Shown in pieces: positions 1 to 7,155 of a stretch of 64,000 bases of DNA. The first letter of the stretch is position 1. Every line of letters starts with the position of its first letter. Both the position numbers and the translations under genes were made by a program. Source of the DNA: Sphingomonadales bacterium. GTDB lineage: Bacteria; Pseudomonadota; Alphaproteobacteria; Sphingomonadales; Sphingomonadaceae. The notes beneath the pieces were generated by a model. The model was not told where the DNA came from. It saw only the letters and a program-made list of their open reading frames with translations, and ran no database searches. The stretch covers positions 1 to 64,000 of the forward strand of contig JANXVZ010000026.1 of the NCBI GenBank assembly GCA_025351405.1. The letters are read 5' to 3'.

Positions 1-743
1 TTGTAGAAAGTCAGATACCGGCCAAGCGATGCGCGGGCTTCGCTGACCGAGCCGTAAGCCCGCAAGTAAACCTCCTCATATTTGACCGAGCGCCACAGGC
101 GTTCGACGAACACATTGTCCCGCCAGGCGCCGCGGCCATCCATGCTGATAGCGATCTTCTCGCGGTGCAGCACGGCGGTGAACGCCATGCTGGTAAACTG
201 ACTGCCCTGGTCGGTGTTGAAGATCTCCGGCGTGCCGAAGCGCGCCAGCGCTTCCTCCAACGCTTCGATGCAAAAATCCGTCTCCAGCGTGATCGACAGC
301 CGCCAAGACAAAACCCGCCGGCTGAACCAGTCGACGATGGCGATGAGGTAGACGAACCCGCGTGCCATGGGGATGTAGGTGATGTCGGTTGCCCAGACCT
401 GATTGGGCCTCGTCACCGCCAGCTTGCGTAGCAGATAGGGGTAGACCTTGTGCCCCGGTGCCGGCTTCGAGGTGTTGGGCCGTCGGTAGATTGCCTCGAT
501 CGCCATCTTCTTCATCAGCGTCGAAACATGCAGGCGACCAACCTTGACGCCTTCGGCGACAAGCAGGTCACGCAACATCCGGCTGCCCGCGAACGGGAAA
601 TCCATGTGCAGCTCATCAAGCCGCCGCATGATGGCGAGATCGGCCGCCGACGTCGGCCGTGGCAGGTAATAGACGCTGCCGCGGCTGATCCCCAGCTCCC
701 GCGCCTGCCGGGTCACCGGCAGCGCGTGCGAACGGTCGATCAT
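1..743 (-). CDS. IS3-family transposase OrfB (C-terminal end off window)
   Basis: OrfB carries the rve integrase core that performs strand transfer. Reading the minus strand from the ATG at 743 gives an open frame to the window edge (247 codons) with an HTH_21-like start (TRQARELGISRGSVYY) and the full DDE triad: D in VWATDITYIP, D in FNTDQGSQF, E in VFVERLWRSVKYEEVY. The last visible residues, GRYLTFYN, are a few tens of residues short of a normal C-terminus. It lies in the same frame as OrfA, separated by one TAA and 11 further codons, whereas IS3 elements normally use a -1 frameshift; see findings. Catalytically it looks intact. Confidence 0.9.
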   Translation of the reverse strand, partial: MIDRSHALPVTRQARELGISRGSVYYLPRPTSAADLAIMRRLDELHMDFPFAGSRMLRDLLVAEGVKVGRLHVSTLMKKMAIEAIYRRPNTSKPAPGHKVYPYLLRKLAVTRPNQVWATDITYIPMARGFVYLIAIVDWFSRRVLSWRLSITLETDFCIEALEEALARFGTPEIFNTDQGSQFTSMAFTAVLHREKIAISMDGRGAWRDNVFVERLWRSVKYEEVYLRAYGSVSEARASLGRYLTFY

Positions 744-773
744 CGTTTTGCGCTCGGCAACAGTCCCGCCCCG

Positions 774-1067
774 TTACGATCTTGGGCCGAGCGCCCCGGA
801 CAAAAAATCGTGCGCCTTCGTCAGCTCGCCGATCTTGGCATGCAACGTCTTCACGTCGATCGCCGGTTCCGCCGGCTCAGCGTGGCTGTCCGAGCCGAAA
901 ACCCCGGCAGCCCCTTCCAGCAACTGCCCGCGCCAGGTCGTGATCTGGTTCGGGTGAACGTCAAACTGCTGCGCCAGCTCGGCCAGCGTCTTCTCGCCCC
1001 TCACAGCAGCCAAGGCCACCTTCGCCTTGAAAGCCGGGCTGTGGTTCCGGCGTGTTCGCTTCGTCAT
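774..1067 (-). CDS. IS3-family transposase OrfA (HTH protein)
   Basis: OrfA is the small DNA-binding protein of IS3 elements that recognises the terminal repeats. The 97-residue product begins [18 protein letters not shown] and contains the HTH_Tnp_1 region [19 protein letters not shown] followed by a short leucine-zipper-like segment ([18 protein letters not shown]). The ATG at 1067 is chosen over the upstream in-frame codons because AGGAG lies 5 bases before it. The protein ends GALGPRS then TAA, where relatives usually continue into a frameshift window, so the OrfA/OrfB junction may carry an indel. Confidence 0.85.
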   Translation of the reverse strand: MTKRTRRNHSPAFKAKVALAAVRGEKTLAELAQQFDVHPNQITTWRGQLLEGAAGVFGSDSHAEPAEPAIDVKTLHAKIGELTKAHDFLSGALGPRS

Positions 1068-1133
1068 CTGATCTCCTGTTCGGCAACCACATTGGCCGCC
1101 TTCAGGCAGAAACTCCACTTAGCCGACTGTGCA

Positions 1134-2094
1134 GATTAGCCGAGCCACCTCTATCGCGACCGGCGCGGCAATGGCGGCCGCCACCATCGCACGGCGGGCA
1201 AATGACGGCAGCTTCGACGTCGTGCCCTATACGGCATCAGGCTTGCCCGGCCGTTGGGCCCAGACGCTGCCCGGACCGCCGACGCCGGTGAACCAGCAGC
1301 AGGCGACCGTCGACCCCTGGGTGATGACCTCGAACGACCAGTTCCGCAGCGGGCCTCCGCCAACGCTGACCAGCCTTGAGTACACTGCGGCCTTCAACGA
1401 GGTGAAGGCGATTGGCGCAGCGACCAGCGCTACACGTACCGAGGACCAGACAGCGGCCGCGCTGTTCTGGGAGGCTGCCACCGGTCCCGGTCCCTTCATC
1501 CGGGTGGCGATCGACCTGGCGCCGGGCAGGGGCTTGTCGACCATCGAAAACGCGGCGTTGCTCGCCAGGCTGACAACAGCGGGCGGTGATGCTGCGATAG
1601 CCGCCTGGGACGACAAGGTGTTGTATGATTATTGGCGGCCGGTCACAGCGATCCGCGGTGCCGCGAGCGATGGCAATCCCGATACGACAGCGGACGGCAG
1701 CTGGACATCGTTGATCAACGCGCCGCCGCACCAGTCGTATATTTCGGCACACGCCATTGTTTCGGGTGCCATGACCACGATCCTTGGCGACACGTTCGGA
1801 GACGCGACATCGTTCTGCGTATCGGCGGGAGCCTATAATCGCTGCTGGAGCAGCTTTTCGGGTGCGGGGCTCGATTCCGCCAGCAGCCGGCTATGGGGTG
1901 GCATCCACTGGCGCTTCGACAATGAAGCCGGACTTTACGCGGGGCGGCAGTTGGGCCAATTTGTGTGGGACAGCAGGGTGTTCGACGCCGTACCCGAGCC
2001 ATCGGGCTGGGTGATGCTGATTGCCGGTTTCGGGCTGGTCGGCGCCGTGCTTCGCAAGCGGTCGCAAATCAGCGAAAGCGCGGGCAGGACGTAG
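1134..2094 (+). pseudogene. 5'-truncated vanadium-haloperoxidase/PAP2-like PEP-CTERM protein
   Basis: The frame encodes about 320 residues of a vanadium-dependent haloperoxidase-like protein of the acid-phosphatase fold. Vanadate/phosphate-site motifs are visible in order: DYWRPVTAIR, then HQSYISAHA, then SSRLWGGIHWRFDNEAG with the active-site His. The C-terminus has a PEP-CTERM sorting tail: VPEPSGW, a hydrophobic stretch and a basic end (RKR), which predicts export and exosortase-dependent processing. No signal peptide remains, and the only possible start, GTG at 1129, lies inside the insertion sequence. Full-length members are usually longer by 100 residues or more. I infer that the IS3 element removed the promoter and N-terminus; the missing half may lie left of the window. 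Confidence 0.75.
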
Positions 2095-2127
2095 CGCCAT
2101 TCGCCCCCCAGCGCCGCGCGGCAGCGC

Positions 2128-3066
2128 TCAGGCGCTGGCAAGCAAAGGTGGCTGGCGCCAGCGGCCGGCAATCATCGGCACCAACATATGCGGAACGGTG
2201 AGGACGGCGAGCGTCATGAAACTGGCGGCAAACAGGTTTGTCGTCACCGGCATCCCACTGTTCGATGCAAAAACCACAGTCGCGATGCCGAGCCCGCCAA
2301 TGCTGAGTGGTATGACTTCGCCGCCCCACTGCCTGAAGCCATGCAGGCCGAGGCTTTCGGCGTGGTGCCGAAACTGTACCGGCGAATGCACAAGGCAGAA
2401 AAACAGCGCGAAGCCCACGACCGGCGGCAGGAAGACCAGGGCCGCGATGGTGCACCCAACGACAGCCGCCATTGTTTGCTGGCGCGCGCGATACAGCAAC
2501 AGCGCACCCGCCATGGCAACCACGATGGCCGGCGGCGCGACGCGCGACTGCAAATCCGCAAGCGTGGCGGATCGAGCGTCGCCGGTGAGCAGCACGAACA
2601 GTCCGCCCAGGATCTCTCGGTGCAGCAATGCTGGCGCGGACACGATTGCCGCAGCGATGCCGAGGGCGGTGAAACGCGAACCGCAAGCGCACCAGTCTTC
2701 AGCAAAATGTAGCACCGCTATCGCCAGAAACGCCGCAAGTGCAACGCCCGGTGCCGCGCGCCACAAGAGATACGTCACGGTCGCGCCGAGCAGATAGAGC
2801 GCCACCAGAGCAATGGTCGCACCCGCGCTGAAAGCCGGGCCGCCGGCGCGGCGCAACAGCGCGATGTCGAAGGCACCATGCGGCAGCCCGAAAACCAGCA
2901 ATGCGCCGGATATGACTGCGGTCATGGCGGGCGTGACCATGAGGAAGCGGCCCTGGAACGCCACGATGGCGACCAGCGTCACCAGCGTGAGCACAGATGC
3001 AGGAAGGACGCTGCGGTTCGCGGTCGGCATCGGCATCGGCATCGGCATCGGTATGGGTTTGTCCAT
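2128..3066 (-). CDS. blh: Brp/Blh-family beta-carotene 15,15'-dioxygenase
   Basis: Blh cleaves beta-carotene into two retinals, the chromophore of microbial rhodopsins. The 312-residue product is a polytopic inner-membrane protein with the family's conserved histidine motifs: GLPHGAFDIAL near residue 60, HFAEDW near 120, VHSPVQFRHHAES near 230 and TVPHMLVP near the C-terminus; these His residues bind the catalytic iron in the family. It lies 60 bases after the rhodopsin stop on the same strand and is probably co-transcribed with it. The N-terminus has a run of Pro-Met pairs encoded by a hexanucleotide repeat, outside the conserved core, so the exact start is a little uncertain. Confidence 0.93.
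   Translation of the reverse strand: MDKPIPMPMPMPMPTANRSVLPASVLTLVTLVAIVAFQGRFLMVTPAMTAVISGALLVFGLPHGAFDIALLRRAGGPAFSAGATIALVALYLLGATVTYLLWRAAPGVALAAFLAIAVLHFAEDWCACGSRFTALGIAAAIVSAPALLHREILGGLFVLLTGDARSATLADLQSRVAPPAIVVAMAGALLLYRARQQTMAAVVGCTIAALVFLPPVVGFALFFCLVHSPVQFRHHAESLGLHGFRQWGGEVIPLSIGGLGIATVVFASNSGMPVTTNLFAASFMTLAVLTVPHMLVPMIAGRWRQPPLLASA
3026..3049. repeat. GGCATC x4 hexanucleotide repeat inside blh
   Basis: Four perfect GGCATC units lie at 3026-3049, followed by one imperfect unit (GGTATG). On the coding strand they give alternating Pro-Met codons near the Blh N-terminus. A unit change would add or remove two residues without a frame change. Confidence 0.9.
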
Positions 3067-3126
3067 GGTTCCATGATGGCGAACACCGGCGGGGCGCGGA
3101 GGCCCCGCCGGTCGGTTTTGCCAGCG

Positions 3127-3909
3127 CTATTCGGCAGCGCGGGCCATGGCAGGCTTGCCCGGTTCCCCATATTCGGCGGCCGACTTGCGGACGGCGATGA
3201 GGTAAACCAGGATGCCAACCCCTACCTTGGCGACGAGGTCGGCGATGGTGTAGCCGATCTGCACACCGGTTTCGACGGTGCCGCCGGCGAGGCTGGTGTA
3301 GGGGATCATGTATACGATCGGGTAGAAACCCCATGAGGCAAAGGTCAGCAGCCTTGCCTGCTTGATCAGGCCGCGGGCGCTTTCCGGCTGGCGCTCGATG
3401 GCATTGCCCAGGCCCTTGAACAGCTGCCAGACAACGTAAAGGAACGGTATCGTCGACAATGTGCCCCATAGCGCGCGGGTGGCGTTGTCGGCCGCGATCT
3501 CACCGGGATAGCCGAGGATGATCATCAGGGCTGCTGCAAAGCCCAGGCTTGTCGACTTGGAAACCGTTTCGCCGGGGGACAGCCGCATGACCAGAACGAG
3601 TTCGATCAGCAGCAACGGCACCGTCAGCAGCCAGTCGACGTAGCGATAGGCATCATTGAACCCGACGCCGGTCGCGGTGATCACGCCGTTGGTCAGCGAA
3701 TAGGCCGACTGCCAGCTCTCGAAGATGCGGAAGTAATGATAGGCGGCAATGGCTGTGACGAGGCCGGTGATGGTCAGCGCCGTCTTGTAGGCATGGCCCA
3801 CCTGCGACCGGCCGAACCAGAAGAACAAGGTTCCTGCCGCCATCGCGGCAAAGGTGAACGAAAAGGCATTATAGACCAGCAGGTACTGGCCCGCCGTGAT
3901 GATATTCAT
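3127..3909 (-). CDS. Proton-pumping microbial rhodopsin (proteorhodopsin/xanthorhodopsin type)
   Basis: This is a seven-helix retinal protein of 260 residues that should pump protons out of the cell in light. In helix C the motif YRYVDWLLTVP gives the proton acceptor Asp92, Thr96 and donor Glu103, the DTE set of outward proton pumps. His58 (AAYHYFRIF) matches the His that partners the acceptor Asp. The Schiff-base Lys228 and Asp224 lie in helix G (YTIADLVAKVGVGIL). Leu100, at the spectral-tuning site of proteorhodopsin, suggests green absorption. The ATG at 3909 is preceded by GGAGG at 6 bases, so the 14 residues further upstream are left out. blh follows on the same strand and a LOV-HTH regulator precedes it. 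Confidence 0.96.
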   Translation of the reverse strand: MNIITAGQYLLVYNAFSFTFAAMAAGTLFFWFGRSQVGHAYKTALTITGLVTAIAAYHYFRIFESWQSAYSLTNGVITATGVGFNDAYRYVDWLLTVPLLLIELVLVMRLSPGETVSKSTSLGFAAALMIILGYPGEIAADNATRALWGTLSTIPFLYVVWQLFKGLGNAIERQPESARGLIKQARLLTFASWGFYPIVYMIPYTSLAGGTVETGVQIGYTIADLVAKVGVGILVYLIAVRKSAAEYGEPGKPAMARAAE

Positions 3910-4114
3910 GTCGACCTCCAATGTCGGGCGCACCGCTGCCCTGGCTCTCATTTCCTGCAGTCAACAAAAGTCGGTGGCTTTCAGATGCACGTTGGCTGCT
4001 GCCATCATCCCAGGCATTGGTGCGCTGTTGCCCGCGCATGCCGTTGACGACGACTGCTGCGCTGCATCGGCTTCGTTGCCGGCCAGGGCCATACGGCCTT
4101 TAGGCCGTGTGACG

Positions 4115-4732
4115 TCAAAGCCCGGCTTCGACAGCGATCCGGATTGCGTCGGCAATGTTCGATGTCTGCAGCTTCGCCAGGAGTAGCGATCGGTGCATCT
4201 TGACGGTCTTCTCGCTGAGCGAAAGCTGGTAGGCGATCTGCTTGCTGCGGTGGCCGGCGGCAATCTGCTGCAGGATCTCGCGCTGCCGCGGTGTCAGCGA
4301 CTTGACGCGCGCCACCGCCAGATGATGCCGATTGCTGCCGGGGCCGATATCGCCATCCTGCAGTTCGACCTGAGAGCCGAGGAAATAGGTCAGCACCCCG
4401 TTCGCATCGAACACCGGGGCCACCAGCACGGCATTGCGGAACGGTGTGCCACAGCGCTTGTAGTTCAGGATTTCGACCAGCACCGGCCGCTGCTGTCGTA
4501 CCCCGTCGCGAATACGATCGGTCAACCACGGTTCGGTCGCAGGGCCGGCGAGGAATTTGCAATTGCGCCCGATGATCTCGGCTTCCGAATAGCCGGTCAG
4601 CAAGCAGAAGGCGCGATTTGTCGCCACGATCGGGTTGTCAGGCAACAGCGGGTTGCTGATCACGGCGGCAATCGGGCTGAACCGGATCGAATCGATCAGG
4701 CCACCATCGAGCGTCTCATAACTGTCGAGCAT
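4115..4732 (-). CDS. LOV-HTH blue-light transcription regulator, EL222-like
   Basis: A flavin-binding LOV domain is joined to a LuxR-type helix-turn-helix. The 205-residue product has the LOV signature GRNCKFLAG with the photoreactive Cys58, flavin contacts in ILNYKRCGTPFRN and Gln121 in YFLGSQVEL. The HTH spans about 145-205 (SLTPRQREIL to the C-terminus), with SEKTVKMHR as recognition helix. Stretches such as TEPWLTD and GTPFRNAVLVAP are nearly identical to my memory of Erythrobacter EL222, which dimerises and binds DNA after blue light. Met at 4732 is chosen because EL222 starts a similar distance before the core; GGAAG lies upstream. A longer in-frame extension to 4882 has no family counterpart. 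Gene order (regulator, rhodopsin, blh, same strand) suggests light control of the pump. Confidence 0.93.
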   Translation of the reverse strand: MLDSYETLDGGLIDSIRFSPIAAVISNPLLPDNPIVATNRAFCLLTGYSEAEIIGRNCKFLAGPATEPWLTDRIRDGVRQQRPVLVEILNYKRCGTPFRNAVLVAPVFDANGVLTYFLGSQVELQDGDIGPGSNRHHLAVARVKSLTPRQREILQQIAAGHRSKQIAYQLSLSEKTVKMHRSLLLAKLQTSNIADAIRIAVEAGL

Positions 4733-4892
4733 TGGCGTCACGACTTCCGGGCGGCCGTTTGCAATACAAATCTGAAATTCATATCGTAGCCGCTCGTGCC
4801 TGATCGTGGACCGGTGTCCCGGGCGCAATGTGGCGTCTTGCCCGTGGCCCGGATTTTCCTGGTGGCTTCGGTATCGAACCATTCGGCCACAG

Positions 4893-4919
4893 CTTCAGAT
4901 ATTTTCAGAAAAGCTTCAG
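4893..4919. promoter_or_regulatory. Tandem TTCAG repeats upstream of the UrcA gene
   Basis: Three TTCAG elements start at 4894, 4904 and 4915, spaced 10 and 11 bases, about one helical turn. The last two are (T/C)TTCAG-N5-CTTCAG. The same arrangement recurs at 7010-7026. Such phased direct repeats are typical of OmpR/PhoB-type response regulators. They lie between the divergent LOV-HTH and UrcA genes, about 80-100 bases before the UrcA start. Confidence 0.45.
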
Positions 4920-4995
4920 CCGCCGGCCAAGGATAATGCCTGCAGGCTCTGCGATACGGGTCTTGCCAGAACGGCAATGGACAAGGAGCAGAACG

Positions 4996-5364
4996 ATGAG
5001 CCCGAAGCTGCTGATTGCTGCAATCGGTGGGGTGTCGGCGATTTTGCCGGCCGTGGCGGGTGCCGACCCCGTCCTCCACCAAACGGCGTTGACGGCCGTG
5101 GAAGCGGAATTCCGGGTGCGTGTACCCATAAGCGATGTCGATCCATCGACGCCGGCCGGTATCAGGACCTTGCAGCGCCGTCTTTCCGATGCGGGTCGCA
5201 AAGCCTGTACAACCGCCTTCCGGGACCAGCCGCTGGAGACACAGCAGACCAATATCTGCCTGTCCCGGGTCAACGCCTCGTCACGACAGAAACTGGCAGC
5301 CGTGACGTCCGGGACACAGCTGGCGGGTCGCACCGGCACGCAATCTGCCGATGTTCGCCGATAG
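4996..5364 (+). CDS. UrcA family secreted protein
   Basis: A 122-residue exported protein of unknown function. It has a signal peptide (MSPKLLIAAIGGVSAILPAVAGA) followed by the UrcA-like region: FRVRVPISDVDPSTPAGIRT, then RRLSDAGRKACTT and a second Cys in TNICLSRV. UrcA proteins are common in Sphingomonadales and Caulobacterales, where a short conserved block contains two cysteines that may form a disulfide. The ATG at 4996 follows AGGAG by 8 bases. A strong hairpin follows the stop codon, so it is probably a single-gene transcript. The tandem TTCAG element upstream suggests control by a response regulator. Confidence 0.75.
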   Translation: MSPKLLIAAIGGVSAILPAVAGADPVLHQTALTAVEAEFRVRVPISDVDPSTPAGIRTLQRRLSDAGRKACTTAFRDQPLETQQTNICLSRVNASSRQKLAAVTSGTQLAGRTGTQSADVRR

Positions 5365-5386
5365 GCGTTCATCGGTCGTTGCAATC

Positions 5387-5412
5387 GGGGGCAGGGCATT
5401 GGACCTGCCCCC
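5387..5412 (+). terminator. Hairpin after UrcA gene
   Basis: A 9-bp perfect stem, GGGGGCAGG/CCTGCCCCC, with an 8-base loop lies 22 bases after the UrcA stop. No U-run follows, so termination is probable but not certain. Confidence 0.55.
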
Positions 5413-5546
5413 GCGCGCGCAAGGGCCGACGGTATCGCCTCGACATCGCCAGCCTGTGAAACTCAAGCGTTACCGGCCACCCCAACCCTGCTAAAAGAGG
5501 AGCGCCGCGCCTTGCGGCGGAACAATGGGGTGCGACCGCGGGGGTC

Positions 5547-6442
5547 ATGGCGGATCCGGGTTTTCGGCTGGGGCGGTTCGTGCTGGAGCCACATTGCCTT
5601 ATGCGATTGCGGCCGCGCTGGATGCGGCAGCGGGACACTGGCTCGACGCCCTCGCCGGGTTCAACGCCGCGCTCGAACTCGATGAGGGCAATCCGAACGC
5701 GCGGTGTGCGCTGGCCGTGCATGTGCTGGCGCCCGCCGGCCTGATCGGCACGGCGCGGGAGGCTGTCGAACGGGCGGTTATGGATGGCCCCGCCGATGGC
5801 AATCTGCATGTCGCGCGCGGCCAGATCGCTGCAATCGCCGGAGACTGGGATTGTGTCGAGGCAACGGTCGAGATGGCGCGCTTGCTGGGCGTGCCGGAAC
5901 GGCCGGCATTGCTGCTGCTGCGCGCCGACCTGGCGCGGCGGGACGGCAAGTGGCAACAGGCCGGCAGCCTGACAGCCTCCGCCATGGGGCAATGGCCGGG
6001 CCTGGCGCTGCACGGCATCGACGAATTGGCCCGGTCCGTGTTCGAAGTGGCCGGCCGTTGTGGATCGGACAGCCGGCTGACCGAGGCGATACTGGCACTC
6101 GCGGCGCGGGCCGATGCTGACGGCAGCCTGTGGCGCGTTCCGGCCGCTGCCGGCTACCTGATGGCATGGCTGGGAGGAATTCTTGGCGCCATTGAGGGCG
6201 CCTATCAGCTTGGCGATCGCCTGATCGCGGCCAGGCGCCGCAGCGGCCATCTGGCGGGGCTCAGCCTTCATCACCTGTGGCGGCCTGAAATGCAGGGCTT
6301 TCGGCAGGATGTGCGCTTCGACCGGCTGCTGACAATGCTCGGATTGCCGCTGCTCTGGCGCAGGACCGGTCCGCCCCCGGGCTATAGCCAGTTGATTGAT
6401 AGTGCGAACGGCCGCGGTGCCGGCGGTATCGACGCCGCATAG
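5547..6442 (+). pseudogene. Decayed CadC-like winged-helix/TPR regulator
   Basis: An ATG at 5547 (GGGGG just upstream) opens a frame reading MADPGFRLGRFVLEPHC, the typical first strand of a CadC/OmpR-type winged helix. After about 18 codons the match stops, and a different frame (open from 5525) continues from TLPYAIAAALDAAAGHW with TPR-like helices for about 280 residues, ending in a block LWRPEMQGFRQDVRFDRLL like the C-terminus of such regulators. I infer that most of the DNA-binding domain, the membrane segment and part of the TPR region were deleted, with a frame change. The alternative is a real 305-residue TPR-like protein starting at 5525, but that start has no close ribosome site. The 3' end overlaps the convergent nitroreductase gene by 61 bases. 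Confidence 0.5.
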
Positions 6443-6933
6443 CCGAGCGCGATGGTGGCCATCGGCGCATAGCCCACCGGGGTCTGCAGTTCCCGCCAAT
6501 GCGCGGGTTCGGCCAGCCAGATGTTCGGCGAACCGACCCAGCAGCCGCCAAGCCCCCGGGCATGGGCCGCGACAAGCAGGAGCATGCCGGCGCGGGTGCA
6601 TTCCTCCAGCGCCGTCGGATTGGCCTGTTTGCCCGAGATCAGCACCACGGCGGGCGCGCCGTGAAAGACAGAGAAATCGGGATCGTCGAGCCAGTTATAG
6701 CCTTCACGCCGGGGCCGGTGGGCGCGGGCATAAGCCAGCGCCCGGGCGCCGAAATCAGCGACCTGCTCGCGGCCTTCGATAACGGTGAACGCCCAGGGCC
6801 TTGGCGCGCTGATCGGTGTCCACGGCGCGTGCGATGCGTCCGCCAGCAGCAATTCGATGTGTTCGCGGTCGATCGATCGAGCGTCGAAATGCCGGATCGA
6901 TCGGCGGGTGCGAATAGCGTCGATGGCGTCCAT
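6382..6933 (-). CDS. Nitroreductase family protein
   Basis: A 183-residue FMN-dependent nitroreductase-family oxidoreductase, predicted cytoplasmic; the family reduces nitroaromatics, quinones or enones with NAD(P)H. It begins MDAIDAIRTRRSIRHFD, with the Arg-Arg-Ser-x-Arg FMN-phosphate motif, and has SHAPWTPISAPRPW and the C-terminal region RGLGGCWVGS and ATIALGYA typical of the fold. The ATG at 6933 follows GGGAGGACG. The protein is slightly short for the family. Its 3' end overlaps the end of the convergent TPR-like frame. The physiological substrate cannot be deduced. Confidence 0.85.
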   Translation of the reverse strand: MDAIDAIRTRRSIRHFDARSIDREHIELLLADASHAPWTPISAPRPWAFTVIEGREQVADFGARALAYARAHRPRREGYNWLDDPDFSVFHGAPAVVLISGKQANPTALEECTRAGMLLLVAAHARGLGGCWVGSPNIWLAEPAHWRELQTPVGYAPMATIALGYAASIPPAPRPFALSINWL

Positions 6934-7009
6934 GCCCACGTCCTCCCTTGGCGGGTAGGTCAACGGATCCGTCTCGTTTCGCAAGATGCCGGTACCGCAT
7001 CATCAGCTT

Positions 7010-7026
7010 CTTCAGGAAATCTTCAG
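7010..7026. promoter_or_regulatory. CTTCAG-N5-CTTCAG tandem repeat
   Basis: CTTCAG at 7010-7015 is repeated after five bases at 7021-7026, an 11-base period. It matches the repeat set at 4903-4919. It lies between the divergent nitroreductase (start 6933) and PEP-CTERM (start 7156) genes and could serve either. Confidence 0.45.
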
Positions 7027-7080
7027 CATGTCGCCAAGGCTTCGCAGCCCGGGCTGGCGCAATAACCCAAGGTACGGCGA

Positions 7081-7125
7081 TGGCCGCACTGGCTTTGGCC
7101 GCACTGGCTTTAGCCGCACTGGGCA
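7081..7125. repeat. 15-bp tandem repeat, three copies
   Basis: TGGCCGCACTGGCTT occurs twice in a row (7081-7110), followed by a degenerate third copy (7111-7125). It lies in the 222-base gap before the PEP-CTERM gene and is not in a convincing reading frame of its own. Confidence 0.85.
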
Positions 7126-7155
7126 AGGCGATGGTGGCATGGAGGGGCAACTGCA

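Larger units (their letters stand above)
1..1133 (-). mobile_element. IS3-family insertion sequence (partial)
   Basis: The element carries OrfA and OrfB of an IS3-type transposase on the minus strand and runs off the left edge of the window. Its right boundary is inferred at about 1130-1133, where the minus-strand sequence begins TGCACAGTCGGCTAAG, an end starting with TG as is usual for this family, and where the coding sequence of the interrupted haloperoxidase-like gene begins without its own start. The other terminal repeat and any target duplication lie outside the window, so the boundary is approximate. Confidence 0.85.

Noticed and set aside
3127-3909. Carotenoid antenna site of xanthorhodopsin type in the rhodopsin
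   Set aside because: The decisive helix-E residue should be Gly; my hand alignment puts Phe156 there but is not secure, so I make no antenna claim.
4093-4108. Hairpin ACGGCC-TTTA-GGCCGT just after the LOV-HTH gene
   Set aside because: Stem of only 6 bp and no U-run on the relevant strand, so not called as a terminator.
5369-6601. A 410-codon open frame on the minus strand across the TPR-like remnant
   Set aside because: No motifs, and the composition is that of a shadow frame; the TPR-like reading on the other strand is better.
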